This document shows, in pieces, positions 9,529 to 20,882 of a stretch of 64,000 nucleotides of DNA. Both the position numbers and the translations under genes were made by a program. The stretch is from assembly GCA_009731375.1 (NCBI GenBank), contig BJOX01000322.1, positions 411,903-475,902 of the forward strand, read 5' to 3'. Source of the DNA: Paulinella micropora. Its lineage: Eukaryota > Cercozoa > Imbricatea > Euglyphida. The first letter of the stretch is position 1. Every line of letters starts with the position of its first letter. The notes beneath the pieces were generated by a model. That model did no database searches. It was not told where the DNA came from and was given only the letters and a program-made list of their open reading frames with translations.

Positions 9529-12138
9529 CTACTGAAACATCCGCTTCAACATGGTATCTTGTGTAAATTTGTGTTGCTGAGCCAACATTTGCTGTTCAAC
9601 CATTAGATGATAGTCCCACATAGATGAATCTGTGCTCGGACGTACATAGGCCGGTGAGCGTTGAGCGGATTGTAAACGATGGGCGACAACGTTCTGGGTG
9701 TTGAAGTGAACGTTTTCATCATCATCCTCAGCGTAGATTTGATTGCGTAAAACATTTGCCACCACTGGTTTGTTGCTTTGTTGAGCTTTCGCAAGCTGCT
9801 GTTTGAGTTGGTTGACTTCAGCTTGAAGCTTACTTGCTTCAGCTTGCAGCTGAGCTTTGACAGCCTCGGCCTCAGCGTCGCAGATTTATCAACTGATTCA
9901 GAAGTGGGGCTAGTGGCGGACACTGAAGAGGGGCCAGTGGCAGATTTGTGGACTACTGCGGCGGATCTGGTGACTACTGCGGTGGGTTCGGGAACGACTG
10001 GGTTTGGTTTCATATGCGATTTCAACATCGCTTCCAAAACCTTTTGGATAGACGCAAGTGTCAAAGGCTTTACGGGTGAGGCATCGTTACCAGGGGTGTT
10101 ATCAGGGGTTTTCCCCTCCTCTTCAAACTCCTCTTCATCCTCTTCATCTGGTATCACTACCTTCGGTTTTCCTTTCGACTGTCCCTTTTTGGAAGGTGCT
10201 TTCGAACTCTTCACCGGTTTGGACTTGGGTTCGGGTTTCGAAGCGGGAACCTGCTTGGACTTGGGTTCGGGTTTGGAAGCGGCAACCTGAATGTCCCCAG
10301 AAATTTGCCAGATTACATGTTTGCAATCAAAGAAGAAAGGGAAATGTCGCAGAGGCAAATGAATGACCTCAAGTTTCACAGGTGCAGGCCGCTCCCTCTT
10401 TGCGCGGATTGGCCGGCGTTCGGGTGCTCGCCCGCCAGCTGGCTGGTCTTTGAGCCAAAGAAAATCATAAACAAGTGGCAGCTTTTCAACTGGCGTCGGT
10501 GGTTCGGCAGGCACCATCAGTTGCAGATCCGGTTCTATCTCCGCGACCCATTCGTCATCAGGCATGTAGCCCACAGCCGCCGTACGCACGGGATCAATGA
10601 CGTTCTGGCCTATGAGCTGCATTTGACGGAACGTTTGGTTAGTTATAGGATCCTTAACTTTACGAGAAATCAAAACAGTTTTCTTCACATCAGTTATTCA
10701 TTAGTATTCCCAGCCAAAAACTGCTTGGACAGCCGGCAACCGGGCCTAACACAAAAGCAATTTACAATGCAACACGAAGGAGAAGCGAGCGTTACCCAAC
10801 ACAGGTGACTTCCTCTCCCTCCCGAGTGATTATCACCTTGCGTGCCTTAAGAGGCACGTTCTTGAGGTTCTTGGCCAACATATTTGGCAAGACCGCCAGA
10901 CGGCCTCGAGTCACGTTGGGACCAGGAGTTGCAAACTCCAAAGGCATTCTGTTTTACCAACAACAACAACAAACAAACAAGCAATTGCAAGCAAAAGAAA
11001 GAAAAAAAGAAAAAAAAAGAAAAAAGGAAAAAAAAAGAAAAAAAGAAAAAAAAGAAGAAAAAAGAAAATAGAAAAACAAAACAAACAGACACACAAACAA
11101 CACAAACAAGCAAAAAAGCAAACAAATAGGTACCCAACTTCCTCTTTGAATTATCCAAAAAGGTGATGTCGGTTGATGTCCGGCAGACATAACCATATCC
11201 GGTATTGCCTTTGGTTTCGTCGGCGGTGTCAGCACTGGGCTTGGCGTTGTCGACGGGGCTAGTACTGGTGGGCTTGNNNNNNNNNNGGGGGGGGGTAGCA
11301 CTGGGCTTGGCGTTGTCGCCCCCATCTCCAGACACTGGCTTGATGGGCAAGGACGGGCCTGTAGTACTAACGTCAAGACTCGGATCCGGGTGGGTGGGCC
11401 CATGTTCGGTAGGGGGGGGCGGGGGGGGCGGGGGTAATATGGCTTTCTTTTTCAACTCCTGCTCCTCTTGTTTGGCCACTGCCAGAACTCTCTCTCTCTC
11501 TCTCTCTCTATTGCCTCTTCTTCTCTTCCTCTTGCTTCTGCCGCTAAGGTCTCTCTCTTTGTTTTTGTTAATGAGCTAACCGCGCTGCATCATCTTTCTC
11601 TTTTTTCTCTTTTTCATCCTTTTCTTTTTGTTTGTTTCGCTCTGCTTCCTTTTGTTCGTCAGCCTTTGCTGCTTTCGCTGCAATCGCTGCCAACTCCCTC
11701 TCTCTTTGTTTCTGTTGCTCTTCTGTCAGCTCTGCTCTCGTTAGTTTTTTCTTTCTTTGTTTTTTTTTTCTTCTGGCTTGCTTTCCTTCTTTTCATTCTT
11801 TTCTTCGTTCTTTTTCTTCTTGTCCTTGTTCTTCTCTCTCTTTGCCTCATCGCCTTTGTCTTTCTCTGCTTCACCTTCTTTCTTTCCGTCTTTTTCCTTT
11901 CCATCTTCTTTCTCTCCATCTTCCTTCTCTCCATCTTTCTTTCCATCATCTCTCCTTTCATCTTCCTTCTTTTTTTTTTATTGGGTGGTTCCTTGGGCTC
12001 ATCGTCTTTGTCTTTCCCTGCTTCACCTTCTTTCTTTCCATCTCTCTCTCCATCCTCTTTCTTTATTTCATCTTTCTCTCTCTCTCTCCATCCTCTTTCT
12101 TTCTTTCATCTTTCTTTCCATTTTCCTTCTTTTTTTTT
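9529..12138 (-). CDS. Multi-exon host gene, 3' part: K/E-rich, Pro-rich and coiled-coil protein
   Basis: Minus-strand coding blocks in order: a Lys/Glu-rich helical segment (12138 to about 11480); a Pro-rich stretch with PPPPPPPP and PSADTADETK (11479 to about 11125), ending KRKLG at a good GT donor; an intron with a long T-rich tract; a short exon at about 10946-10805 (MPLEFATPGPNV...); a further intron with a tactaat branch-like sequence; then the block from 10684 down. That last block has a duplicated ASKPEPKSK motif, an acidic run DEEDEEEFEEE, and a heptad-like coiled coil (LQAEASKLQAEVNQLKQQLAK), ending at 9529. The final coiled-coil part is in a different frame from 10684-9890, so there is an indel or small intron near 9885. 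The 5' part is cut by the gap at 12139, but copies of it occur in the downstream array (for example 13858-12914). No domain family recognised. Exon borders are approximate. Confidence 0.55.
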
Positions 12139-12148
12139 NNNNNNNNNN

Positions 12149-12239
12149 CGACTTGGCCCGGGATGTGTGGGGAGTGCCGGCTGACCGAGAAGCGGTACAG
12201 GAAGATGTGGAGAAGTTGTCCGATGAGGAGCGGAAATAG
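12149..12239 (+). pseudogene. Copy A: last codons of the DUF7869-like gene after a gap
   Basis: Reads DLARDVWGVPADREAV...EERK and a TAG, identical to the ends of the genes at 15747 and 20779. The rest of this copy is lost in the N10 join at 12139-12148. Confidence 0.7.
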
Positions 12240-12342
12240 GTGCCAAGGACGGCCTTTGTAAATGAAGGTCCGGCACCAATGCACCCCCCATGGTACGGTG
12301 CCCGGATGCTTGATGAGGACACGATAAGGGCCCACGATTTCC

Positions 12343-12849
12343 ATGAATCTGAGGAAAATAGATTTCCCACATCATTTGAGTGTCACTGCCATTCTGGCAG
12401 GAGATCCCACTGCTGATGGTTTAAAAAAGGCTACAGTGAAAGAGTTAAAGTCTTGGTTGGCAGAAAAAGGTCAGAGAAGGCGTGGGTCAAAACAGGTTCT
12501 CATTCAGCGTGTGCTTTCATATGTCGATGATAGTGGTGAGCAGGAACGTCTTCCCGAACAGGGTGATGCCGCAGCGGGGCCCAGGAGAAAGAGGAGAAGA
12601 GTGGGCCCCTCACTTGAGCAATCACAACAGCTTTCTTCAGAGTCAAGCTCGGACGATGATGTCCCATTGCTTGTTTCCAATGCAGTTCAGAGAAATCGTG
12701 CGCATTCTGCTGCGCGGGTTCGCGTGAGGCGACAGTTTGCCCGTGTATTTGGCCTCAGTGATGAGGAACGAGAGGCACAAGAAATCAGAAAGGCAGAAAT
12801 TACGTTCCGACTTAGACGATTCTTCTTCGGAGGGATGGGAGCCTCCTGA
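12343..12849 (+). CDS. SAP-motif nuclear-type protein, copy A
   Basis: The 168-residue frame contains a SAP-like motif at about residues 29-60 (ATVKELKSWLAEKGQ, GSKQVLIQRVLSYV). SAP motifs bind DNA in nuclear proteins. A basic run (RRKRRR) resembling a nuclear localisation signal follows, then a Ser/Asp-rich stretch and an Arg-rich helical tail. The ATG may not be the true start: a plausible splice acceptor (tctggcag before GAGATCC, near 12400) suggests the SAP part is a downstream exon. It lies ~100 bp after the stop of the DUF7869-like gene on the same strand, so it may be a second product or a spliced 3' extension. Confidence 0.55.
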   Translation: MNLRKIDFPHHLSVTAILAGDPTADGLKKATVKELKSWLAEKGQRRRGSKQVLIQRVLSYVDDSGEQERLPEQGDAAAGPRRKRRRVGPSLEQSQQLSSESSSDDDVPLLVSNAVQRNRAHSAARVRVRRQFARVFGLSDEEREAQEIRKAEITFRLRRFFFGGMGAS

Positions 12850-12913
12850 ATTCTTCGGTCATCCTGATATTTGAAACCAATCGCTGAAAAATTCAGGAGT
12901 GACAGTGTTCATT

Positions 12914-13858
12914 AGCTAACCGCGCTGCATCATCTTTCTCTTTTTTTCTCTTTTTCATCCTTTTCTTTTTGTTTGTTTCGCTCTGCTTCCTTTTGTTCGT
13001 CAGCCTTTGCTGCTTTCGCTGCAATCGCTGCCAACTCCCTCTCTCTTTGTTTCTGTTGCTCTTCTGTCAGCTCTGCTCTCGTTAGTTTTTTCTTTCTTTG
13101 TTTTTTTTTTCTTCTGGCTTGCTTTCCTTCTTTTCATTCTTTTCTTCGTTCTTTTTCTTCTTGTCCTTGTTCTTCTCTCTCTTTGCCTCATCGCCTTTGT
13201 CTTTCTCTGCTTCACCTTCTTTCTTTCCGTCTTTTTCCTTTCCATCTTCTTTCTCTCCATCTTCCTTCTCTCCATCTTTCTTTCCATCATCTCTCCTTTC
13301 ATCTTCCTTCTTTTTTTTTTATTGGGTGGTTCCTTGGGCTCATCGTCTTTGTCTTTCCCTGCTTCACCTTCTTTCTTTCCATCTCTCTCTCCATCCTCTT
13401 TCTTTATTTCATCTTTCTCTCTCTCTCTCCATCCTCTTTCTTTCTTTCATCTTTCTTTCCATTTTCCTTCTTTTTTTTTTCCTGGGTGGTTCTTCAAGCA
13501 CTATTCTCTTCACTGGCGGTCTCTTTCTCTTTCCCCCCCGACCTTCTGCCCATACCTCAGCCTGCTTCGGAAACTTGAGCTGTGCCGTTAAATACCACCT
13601 GACAATGAAACCTTCTGCCTTCATGTTCCACTGCCCTGCCGACGGCCACTCGTAAAGGGCATGGGCCTTGGCTTCGTAACTCTCTTTGTCCACTAGGCCA
13701 GACTCTACGAACTTACCCCCTTCGTCAACCTTCCCGAGCAACACCCAATTCTCGGGCGCGTTGACCTCAATCTCGACGCATCCATCCCCTTGCTTTCGGT
13801 AACCAATCAGCGTTTCCACCTCACATACAACAGAGACACAGACATGCACATGAGCCAC
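12914..13858 (-). CDS. Copy B: 5' exons of the K/E-rich minus-strand gene
   Basis: The minus-strand frame 13858-13409 reads a folded-looking segment (VETLIGYRKQGDGCVEIEV, ENWVLLGKVDEGGKFVESG, EWPSAGQWNMKAEGFIVRW) followed by a basic tail. A likely splice acceptor (tgtatgtgag) precedes VETLIGY. Downstream to 12914 the strand encodes Lys/Glu/Asp-rich helix in shifting frames, the same material as 12138-11574. The 3' exons found at 9529-11479 are absent from the repeated unit, so this copy is an incomplete gene created by the duplication. Confidence 0.5.
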
Positions 13859-14351
13859 GCTTTTGCCCTATAGCCAACTTGAAGCAAGCAGTGAAGGTGA
13901 CTTACTTTGGACATACTGCCCTTCGCCTTGGAAGCTGATTATGCACCTTTTGGGGTTGCAAAGTCAAAGGTTCAAAGTCAAAAAACTTTTACGTGAGCTA
14001 GTGCCACTTTTTTCCGGCCGGACAACAGACGAAGTTTTTTTTGACGGTTTTTTGACTGTAACCTTTTTACCCAACCCGTGTCAACCGAGCCCAAAAACCA
14101 ACCCACAACATGTCATGGCGTTTTGAGTCGGGGTTTTGTATGCCGTGTGGGTTCTTTGCACTTTTATCGGAAAAAAACAAAGCCAACCATCAGTTAACCA
14201 TTTGAATAGTTACTGTGCCTTTTTTTGGCTTGAAATCTGCAGCCTATGTGTGTCTATCCTTGTCCGGTAGGAATGTTTGAGGCAACTTGACTTTGCCTCC
14301 AACTTTTCTTTGGGGAAGTCTTGCAAAGCTTTGGTTTTCTTCACAATCCAT

Positions 14352-14692
14352 GCAAGGTAGCCATTCTTAATCATTTGCGATGGCCTGTGCTGGAGTGTTT
14401 TCGTTTGCATGGCTTTCTTCTGCTTGCCTTTGGTTTTGCAACTAGCGAGGCAAACCGCCATTTTGCCTCAAATGTTTGCTTAGCTGACCCTGCTTCCCCA
14501 GGGGGTGCATCTGCCACTAGTGAAGGTAGCCATTCTTAATCATTTGCGATGGCCTCTTGCTGGACTATTTTCGTTTGCATTGCTTTCTTCTGCTTGCCTT
14601 TGGTTTTGCAACTAGCGAGGCAAACCAACATTTTGCCTCCAACAGTACTTTAGGCGACCCTGCTTCCCCAGGGGGGTGCATCTGCCACTCAA
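14352..14692. repeat. ~171-bp direct duplication inside the unit (copy B)
   Basis: aaggtagccattcttaatca starts at about 14353 and again at about 14524. Each half ends with cttccccagggggtgcatctgccac. The halves contain gaggcaaac/ttttgcctc inverted words. The same pair occurs in copies C (17860-18200) and D (22892-23226). No gene. Confidence 0.8.
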
Positions 14693-14699
14693 TAGAGGC

Positions 14700-14818
14700 C
14701 TGAACCTCTCTCTCTCTCTCCCTCTCTCCCTCTCTCCCTCTCCCTCTCTCTCTCTCCTCTCGCTTCTTCTTCTTCTTCTTCTTCTTGTTCTTCTTGTTGT
14801 TCTTCTTGTTCTTCTTCT
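14700..14818. repeat. (CT)n and (TTC)n microsatellite, copy B
   Basis: CT-rich then cttctt-rich sequence running into an N10. The same tract in copy C (18212-18400) leads into about 1.5 kb of sequence missing here. Reads have probably collapsed on it. Confidence 0.85.
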
Positions 14819-14828
14819 NNNNNNNNNN

Positions 14829-15747
14829 CCCGCACTAAGGCAGCGATGAAGCTATACATTGATTGGGATGGTGGCATTGAGAATACAGCCGATACTACTA
14901 TGATGTTTCTTTGCCATATCGTGCGGATGCATTGGAGGTCTCATATTGAGACTCACAGAATGGTTACCAAACACTCTCACTCAGTGCAGGACCAAAAGTT
15001 TTTTGTTCTTCGCTATCTGGGCTACAACACCACCCTTATGACTACTAACTTTGCCCAAGCTCTTTTTAAGCTCATGCTGGGATTAAAGGAAAAAAAGGAA
15101 AAGCACTGCCTCTTGCTGCTAGCCTCAGAGTTTGATTGGACCAACTATTTTGAGCCCTGCGTGAACCCAAGCCTTAAGTATTCTGCTAGACCGTTAGCAT
15201 GGCAGTACTTACCGGGTTCGGAGGAGAATGGTGGGTTGCCACGGGTTCGAGTCAAAACTTGGGGAGACGCGCAAAAGCACTGGCATGGTGTGAACGATGA
15301 CCCGGATGGCGCTGATTTGTTGCCTTATGTGAAAGAGCCTGGTATTATAATTTCTCTGTCCTTTTTATATTAACTTCCGATGTTTTGTTTTTTGTTGCAG
15401 AATTGGACCGCCCCCGAAAGCTGCCGCATGTCGACTGGGTCACGGACAAGATTCGCGAGGATGTTCGGGTTTTGGCCAAGAAGTATTGTACCGAGGAGGA
15501 GCAACGATGGTTCACGGCGGTTCTGAACTATTCAGAGCTTACCAGGATAGTGTGGGACGGGGAAGACGGAGAAGGTGGTTTACCGGGTCGTCCCGGTCAT
15601 TTTCGGATGGCAGATAAGTCTGGGCGTGAGTGGGAAGCCCAATTTCGGGTACTTGGCGACTTGGCCCGGGATGTGTGGGGAGTGCCGGCTGACCGAGAAG
15701 CGGTACAGGAAGATGTGGAGAAGTTGTCCGATGAGGAGCGGAAATAG
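14829..15747 (+). CDS. Copy B: 3' exons of the DUF7869-like gene
   Basis: Coding resumes after a gap with KLYIDWDGG, then HRMVTKHSHSVQDQKF, an uninterrupted frame through 15341, a clear 59-bp intron (15342-15400, GT...ttgttgcag), and a last exon to the TAG at 15745-15747. The spacing of acidic residues (a D in LYIDWDGG, then HSHSVQDQ) resembles the second half of DUF7869-type proteins, often found in transposon-like genes of algae and other eukaryotes. This copy keeps the exon that is broken by an inversion in copy C. The family call is by pattern only. Confidence 0.6.
15342..15400 (+). other. 59-bp GT-AG intron
   Basis: Donor CTG/gtattataat and acceptor tttttgttgcag/AATTGG. Splicing keeps the frame (codon split after one base) and joins ...YVKEP to ELDRPRK... 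The equivalent in copy C is 20374-20432. This is the clearest evidence in the window for spliceosomal introns. Confidence 0.85.
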
Positions 15748-15850
15748 GTGCCAAGGACGGCCTTTGTAAATGAAGGTCCGGCACCAATGCACCCCCCATG
15801 GTACGGTGCCCGGATGCTTGATGAGGACACGATAAGGGCCCACGATTTCC

Positions 15851-16357
15851 ATGAATCTGAGGAAAATAGATTTCCCACATCATTTGAGTGTCACTGCCAT
15901 TCTGGCAGGAGATCCCACTGCTGATGGTTTAAAAAAGGCTACAGTGAAAGAGTTAAAGTCTTGGTTGGCAGAAAAAGGTCAGAGAAGGCGTGGGTCAAAA
16001 CAGGTTCTCATTCAGCGTGTGCTTTCATATGTCGATGATAGTGGTGAGCAGGAACGTCTTCCCGAACAGGGTGATGCCGCAGCGGGGCCCAGGAGAAAGA
16101 GGAGAAGAGTGGGCCCCTCACTTGAGCAATCACAACAGCTTTCTTCAGAGTCAAGCTCGGACGATGATGTCCCATTGCTTGTTTCCAATGCAGTTCAGAG
16201 AAATCGTGCGCATTCTGCTGCGCGGGTTCGCGTGAGGCGACAGTTTGCCCGTGTATTTGGCCTCAGTGATGAGGAACGAGAGGCACAAGAAATCAGAAAG
16301 GCAGAAATTACGTTCCGACTTAGACGATTCTTCTTCGGAGGGATGGGAGCCTCCTGA
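15851..16357 (+). CDS. SAP-motif protein, copy B
   Basis: Second copy of the ORF at 12343-12849, apparently with the same 168 residues, including the SAP-like helix pair and the basic run. It lies ~100 bp after the stop at 15747. The same reservation about the true first exon applies. Confidence 0.55.
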   Translation: MNLRKIDFPHHLSVTAILAGDPTADGLKKATVKELKSWLAEKGQRRRGSKQVLIQRVLSYVDDSGEQERLPEQGDAAAGPRRKRRRVGPSLEQSQQLSSESSSDDDVPLLVSNAVQRNRAHSAARVRVRRQFARVFGLSDEEREAQEIRKAEITFRLRRFFFGGMGAS

Positions 16358-16421
16358 ATTCTTCGGTCATCCTGATATTTGAAACCAATCGCTGAAAAAT
16401 TCAGGAGTGACAGTGTTCATT

Positions 16422-17366
16422 AGCTAACCGCGCTGCATCATCTTTCTCTTTTTTTCTCTTTTTCATCCTTTTCTTTTTGTTTGTTTCGCTCTGCTTCCTT
16501 TTGTTCGTCAGCCTTTGCTGCTTTCGCTGCAATCGCTGCCAACTCCCTCTCTCTTTGTTTCTGTTGCTCTTCTGTCAGCTCTGCTCTCGTTAGTTTTTTC
16601 TTTCTTTGTTTTTTTTTTCTTCTGGCTTGCTTTCCTTCTTTTCATTCTTTTCTTCGTTCTTTTTCTTCTTGTCCTTGTTCTTCTCTCTCTTTGCCTCATC
16701 GCCTTTGTCTTTCTCTGCTTCACCTTCTTTCTTTCCGTCTTTTTCCTTTCCATCTTCTTTCTCTCCATCTTCCTTCTCTCCATCTTTCTTTCCATCATCT
16801 CTCCTTTCATCTTCCTTCTTTTTTTTTTATTGGGTGGTTCCTTGGGCTCATCGTCTTTGTCTTTCCCTGCTTCACCTTCTTTCTTTCCATCTCTCTCTCC
16901 ATCCTCTTTCTTTATTTCATCTTTCTCTCTCTCTCTCCATCCTCTTTCTTTCTTTCATCTTTCTTTCCATTTTCCTTCTTTTTTTTTTCCTGGGTGGTTC
17001 TTCAAGCACTATTCTCTTCACTGGCGGTCTCTTTCTCTTTCCCCCCCGACCTTCTGCCCATACCTCAGCCTGCTTCGGAAACTTGAGCTGTGCCGTTAAA
17101 TACCACCTGACAATGAAACCTTCTGCCTTCATGTTCCACTGCCCTGCCGACGGCCACTCGTAAAGGGCATGGGCCTTGGCTTCGTAACTCTCTTTGTCCA
17201 CTAGGCCAGACTCTACGAACTTACCCCCTTCGTCAACCTTCCCGAGCAACACCCAATTCTCGGGCGCGTTGACCTCAATCTCGACGCATCCATCCCCTTG
17301 CTTTCGGTAACCAATCAGCGTTTCCACCTCACATACAACAGAGACACAGACATGCACATGAGCCAC
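16422..17366 (-). CDS. Copy C: 5' exons of the K/E-rich minus-strand gene
   Basis: Same content as 12914-13858: the exon beginning VETLIGY (from a start-like GTG at 17366 or, more likely, an acceptor just inside it) and the Lys/Glu-rich stretch down to the unit boundary. It also lacks the 3' exons and runs into the SAP ORF of the preceding copy. Confidence 0.5.
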
Positions 17367-17859
17367 GCTTTTGCCCTATAGCCAACTTGAAGCAAGCAGT
17401 GAAGGTGACTTACTTTGGACATACTGCCCTTCGCCTTGGAAGCTGATTATGCACCTTTTGGGGTTGCAAAGTCAAAGGTTCAAAGTCAAAAAACTTTTAC
17501 GTGAGCTAGTGCCACTTTTTTCCGGCCGGACAACAGACGAAGTTTTTTTTGACGGTTTTTTGACTGTAACCTTTTTACCCAACCCGTGTCAACCGAGCCC
17601 AAAAACCAACCCACAACATGTCATGGCGTTTTGAGTCGGGGTTTTGTATGCCGTGTGGGTTCTTTGCACTTTTATCGGAAAAAAACAAAGCCAACCATCA
17701 GTTAACCATTTGAATAGTTACTGTGCCTTTTTTTGGCTTGAAATCTGCAGCCTATGTGTGTCTATCCTTGTCCGGTAGGAATGTTTGAGGCAACTTGACT
17801 TTGCCTCCAACTTTTCTTTGGGGAAGTCTTGCAAAGCTTTGGTTTTCTTCACAATCCAT

Positions 17860-18200
17860 GCAAGGTAGCCATTCTTAATCATTTGCGATGGCCTGTGCTG
17901 GAGTGTTTTCGTTTGCATGGCTTTCTTCTGCTTGCCTTTGGTTTTGCAACTAGCGAGGCAAACCGCCATTTTGCCTCAAATGTTTGCTTAGCTGACCCTG
18001 CTTCCCCAGGGGGTGCATCTGCCACTAGTGAAGGTAGCCATTCTTAATCATTTGCGATGGCCTCTTGCTGGACTATTTTCGTTTGCATTGCTTTCTTCTG
18101 CTTGCCTTTGGTTTTGCAACTAGCGAGGCAAACCAACATTTTGCCTCCAACAGTACTTTAGGCGACCCTGCTTCCCCAGGGGGGTGCATCTGCCACTCAA
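17860..18200. repeat. ~171-bp direct duplication, copy C
   Basis: Equivalent of 14352-14692, with the same two halves ending in the cttccccaggggg words. Confidence 0.8.
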
Positions 18201-18205
18201 TAGAG

Positions 18206-18430
18206 GCCTGAACCTCTCTCTCTCTCTCCCTCTCTCCCTCTCTCCCTCTCCCTCTCTCTCTCTCCTCTCGCTTCTTCTTCTTCTTCTTCTTCTTGTTCTT
18301 CTTGTTGTTCTTCTTGTTCTTCTTCTTCTTCTCTCTCACTCTCTCCCTCTCTCTCTCTCTCCCTCTCTCTCTCTCTCTTCACTTATCTCATCCAAGCTTG
18401 AACTTCCTTCCCCCCCCCCCAAGCCCATTC
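18206..18430. repeat. (CT)n/(TTC)n microsatellite with C-run, copy C
   Basis: CT dinucleotide tract, TTC trinucleotide tract, a second CT tract and a run of C. It is followed by ~280 bp without a clear gene, then the DUF7869-like coding region. Confidence 0.85.
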
Positions 18431-18710
18431 CTAAGACTTCCCCTCCCCCAACATAAGGGTAGAGTAAACAGTTTGCATTTATATTCGCTCCTTCTGTCTC
18501 TCGTCCCCAGTCTTTGTCTTCCCTTGATGTGTTCAAGTCAAGTACCAGTTGTAGTAGCAGTAGTACCACTACACCACATCATGACTCACTTGACTTAGAT
18601 TATAGAACTAGCACCTTGCCTCTGTACATAACTTTGAATATTCCTATCCCTCGTGCTTCCCAAAGAGTGGGCCCCATAAATCTAAAAAGAAAAAAAAGGC
18701 GGGTAGAGAA

Positions 18711-20779
18711 GTGAGGCCAAAAGCCTTCAAACAGTTTCTGGGTTGTACTTGGCAAGAATTGCAGAAAGAAATGGGAGAGTCGTGCTGTGTTAACCTGGAA
18801 TGCAATAAGTGGATTGATCCTTTCTCCGCAGTGAAGGCTAGAACCGATACTGTCCAGCTAACTGAATCTCAGCTGGCAGGATGGGTAGGGTCCATGCTTC
18901 AAAGCATGGAAACGAATACGCAAGGCAGAATTGATTACCGCTTCAAGGGGGCTAGGGTATGTAGGACGATGTGGATGCGATTACACGGGGTGCGGGACAA
19001 AACCGTTCGAAGAGCTCTGAGGGGGCTTAAGAACGACAATATTTTCTTTGCGGACTACGGAAAGGCAGATGCACATATTGAGAACCTTGTCTGGACACTT
19101 TTGCACCAACGTTTTTTTGTTGAGCCGGAAGGTGAGGCTATTGCAGATGGAGTTTTCCACTTGCAAGACACTATGGATTTTCCCAAGGTTTATGAGTTTG
19201 TGCAGAAACAATGGAAGGAATCATCCAACACCCTTGTCTTGAATGGCCCTGTTAGTGTAGAAGGGCCAAGCGAAAGCTTGATTCGCAAAGTGTGGCGAGC
19301 GGAGTTTGACAGGGTGAAGCCCATTCGCGAGGGGGACTTCGCTAAGTGTCAGTACTGTACACAACTTGCTGACGAGCACAGAGCAGGGTAATTTTTTCTT
19401 TCATTTGCAGTTGGTGTAAAACTTCCCTCTTGCAATACTTTTTGCTTTATTTTTATATTCAAAACTAAGGCAGCAGCAGATGAGTGGAGAGTGAAAATCA
19501 GGATCCACACCAAGATTCATCGCGCCGCTCGCTGCGGAAGCATGCGACGCGCTGTGGAGCTGTACTAACACTATCGCCTTTTGTTTGGGTTTAATTTTTC
19601 CCTTTGGGGGCTGTTGTAGGGCTCAAGATATTCAGCGACTAATGTACATGACCATCGACATGACTAGGCCATTCCACTTGCCTTGGTGTTCACGAGGGTC
19701 TTCCGATTTTCGGCAAAGATACGTAGTGAGGCTGCACGCGGGAGGTGCAATCATGTATGCTCATGACACAAACTTCATTCTGTTCCACTTACCCAACATA
19801 GCCCATGGTGCTAACGCTAACATCACTTTTTTTTACTGGCTCATACGTTGGGAACTTTTTCACCCCCGCACTAAGGCAGCGATGAAGCTATACATTGATT
19901 GGGATGGTGGCATTGAGAATACAGCCGATACTACTATGATGTTTCTTTGCCATATCGTGCGGATGCATTGGAGGTCTCATATTGAGACTCACAGAATGGT
20001 TACCAAACACTCTCACTCAGTGCAGGACCAAAAGCTTTTTTTAATCCCAGCATGAGCTTAAAAAGAGCTTGGGCAAAGTTAGTAGTCATAAGGGTGGTGT
20101 TGTAGCCCAGATAGCGAAGAGAAAAAAAGGAAAAGCACTGCCTCTTGCTGCTAGCCTCAGAGTTTGATTGGACCAACTATTTTGAGCCCTGCGTGAACCC
20201 AAGCCTTAAGTATTCTGCTAGACCGTTAGCATGGCAGTACTTACCGGGTTCGGAGGAGAATGGTGGGTTGCCACGGGTTCGAGTCAAAACTTGGGGAGAC
20301 GCGCAAAAGCACTGGCATGGTGTGAACGATGACCCGGATGGCGCTGATTTGTTGCCTTATGTGAAAGAGCCTGGTATTATAATTTCTCTGTCCTTTTTAT
20401 ATTAACTTCCGATGTTTTGTTTTTTGTTGCAGAATTGGACCGCCCCCGAAAGCTGCCGCATGTCGACTGGGTCACGGACAAGATTCGCGAGGATGTTCGG
20501 GTTTTGGCCAAGAAGTATTGTACCGAGGAGGAGCAACGATGGTTCACGGCGGTTCTGAACTATTCAGAGCTTACCAGGATAGTGTGGGACGGGGAAGACG
20601 GAGAAGGTGGTTTACCGGGTCGTCCCGGTCATTTTCGGATGGCAGATAAGTCTGGGCGTGAGTGGGAAGCCCAATTTCGGGTACTTGGCGACTTGGCCCG
20701 GGATGTGTGGGGAGTGCCGGCTGACCGAGAAGCGGTACAGGAAGATGTGGAGAAGTTGTCCGATGAGGAGCGGAAATAG
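18711..20779 (+). pseudogene. Copy C: DUF7869-like gene, broken by a 77-bp inversion
   Basis: Exon 1 reads on from about 18680 (a KKKKK run, then VRPKAFKQFLGCTWQEL; the GTG at 18711 need not be the start) to about 19390, where the frame runs into a GT donor. It includes CQYCTQLADEH, a zinc-knuckle-like pair. A middle exon near 19475-19565 carries a basic helical segment (KIHRAARCGSMRRAVELY). The next exon starts after gggctgttgtag (19619) and contains TIDMTRPFHLPW, LHAGGAIMYAHDTNF, LYIDWDGG and HSHSVQDQ. These are spaced like the three acidic blocks of DUF7869-type RNase H-like proteins. At 20043-20119 a 77-bp segment is inverted relative to copy B, ending the frame. Coding resumes at about 20145, crosses the intron 20374-20432 and stops at 20779. 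Exon 1/2 borders are not settled. Confidence 0.6.
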
Positions 20780-20882
20780 GTGCCAAGGACGGCCTTTGTA
20801 AATGAAGGTCCGGCACCAATGCACCCCCCATGGTACGGTGCCCGGATGCTTGATGAGGACACGATAAGGGCCCACGATTTCC

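Noticed and set aside
11468-12261. Long plus-strand hydrophobic frames (Phe/Leu/Ser-rich), repeated at 12973, 16481 and 21513
   Set aside because: They are the complement of a Lys/Glu-rich minus-strand coding region and low-complexity TTTCTTC sequence, open in several frames at once. Not membrane proteins.
13863-14126. Small plus-strand ORF MPYSQLEASSEGD... present in all array copies
   Set aside because: Conserved only because the unit is duplicated. No motif, and it lies in AT/T-run-rich sequence between genes.
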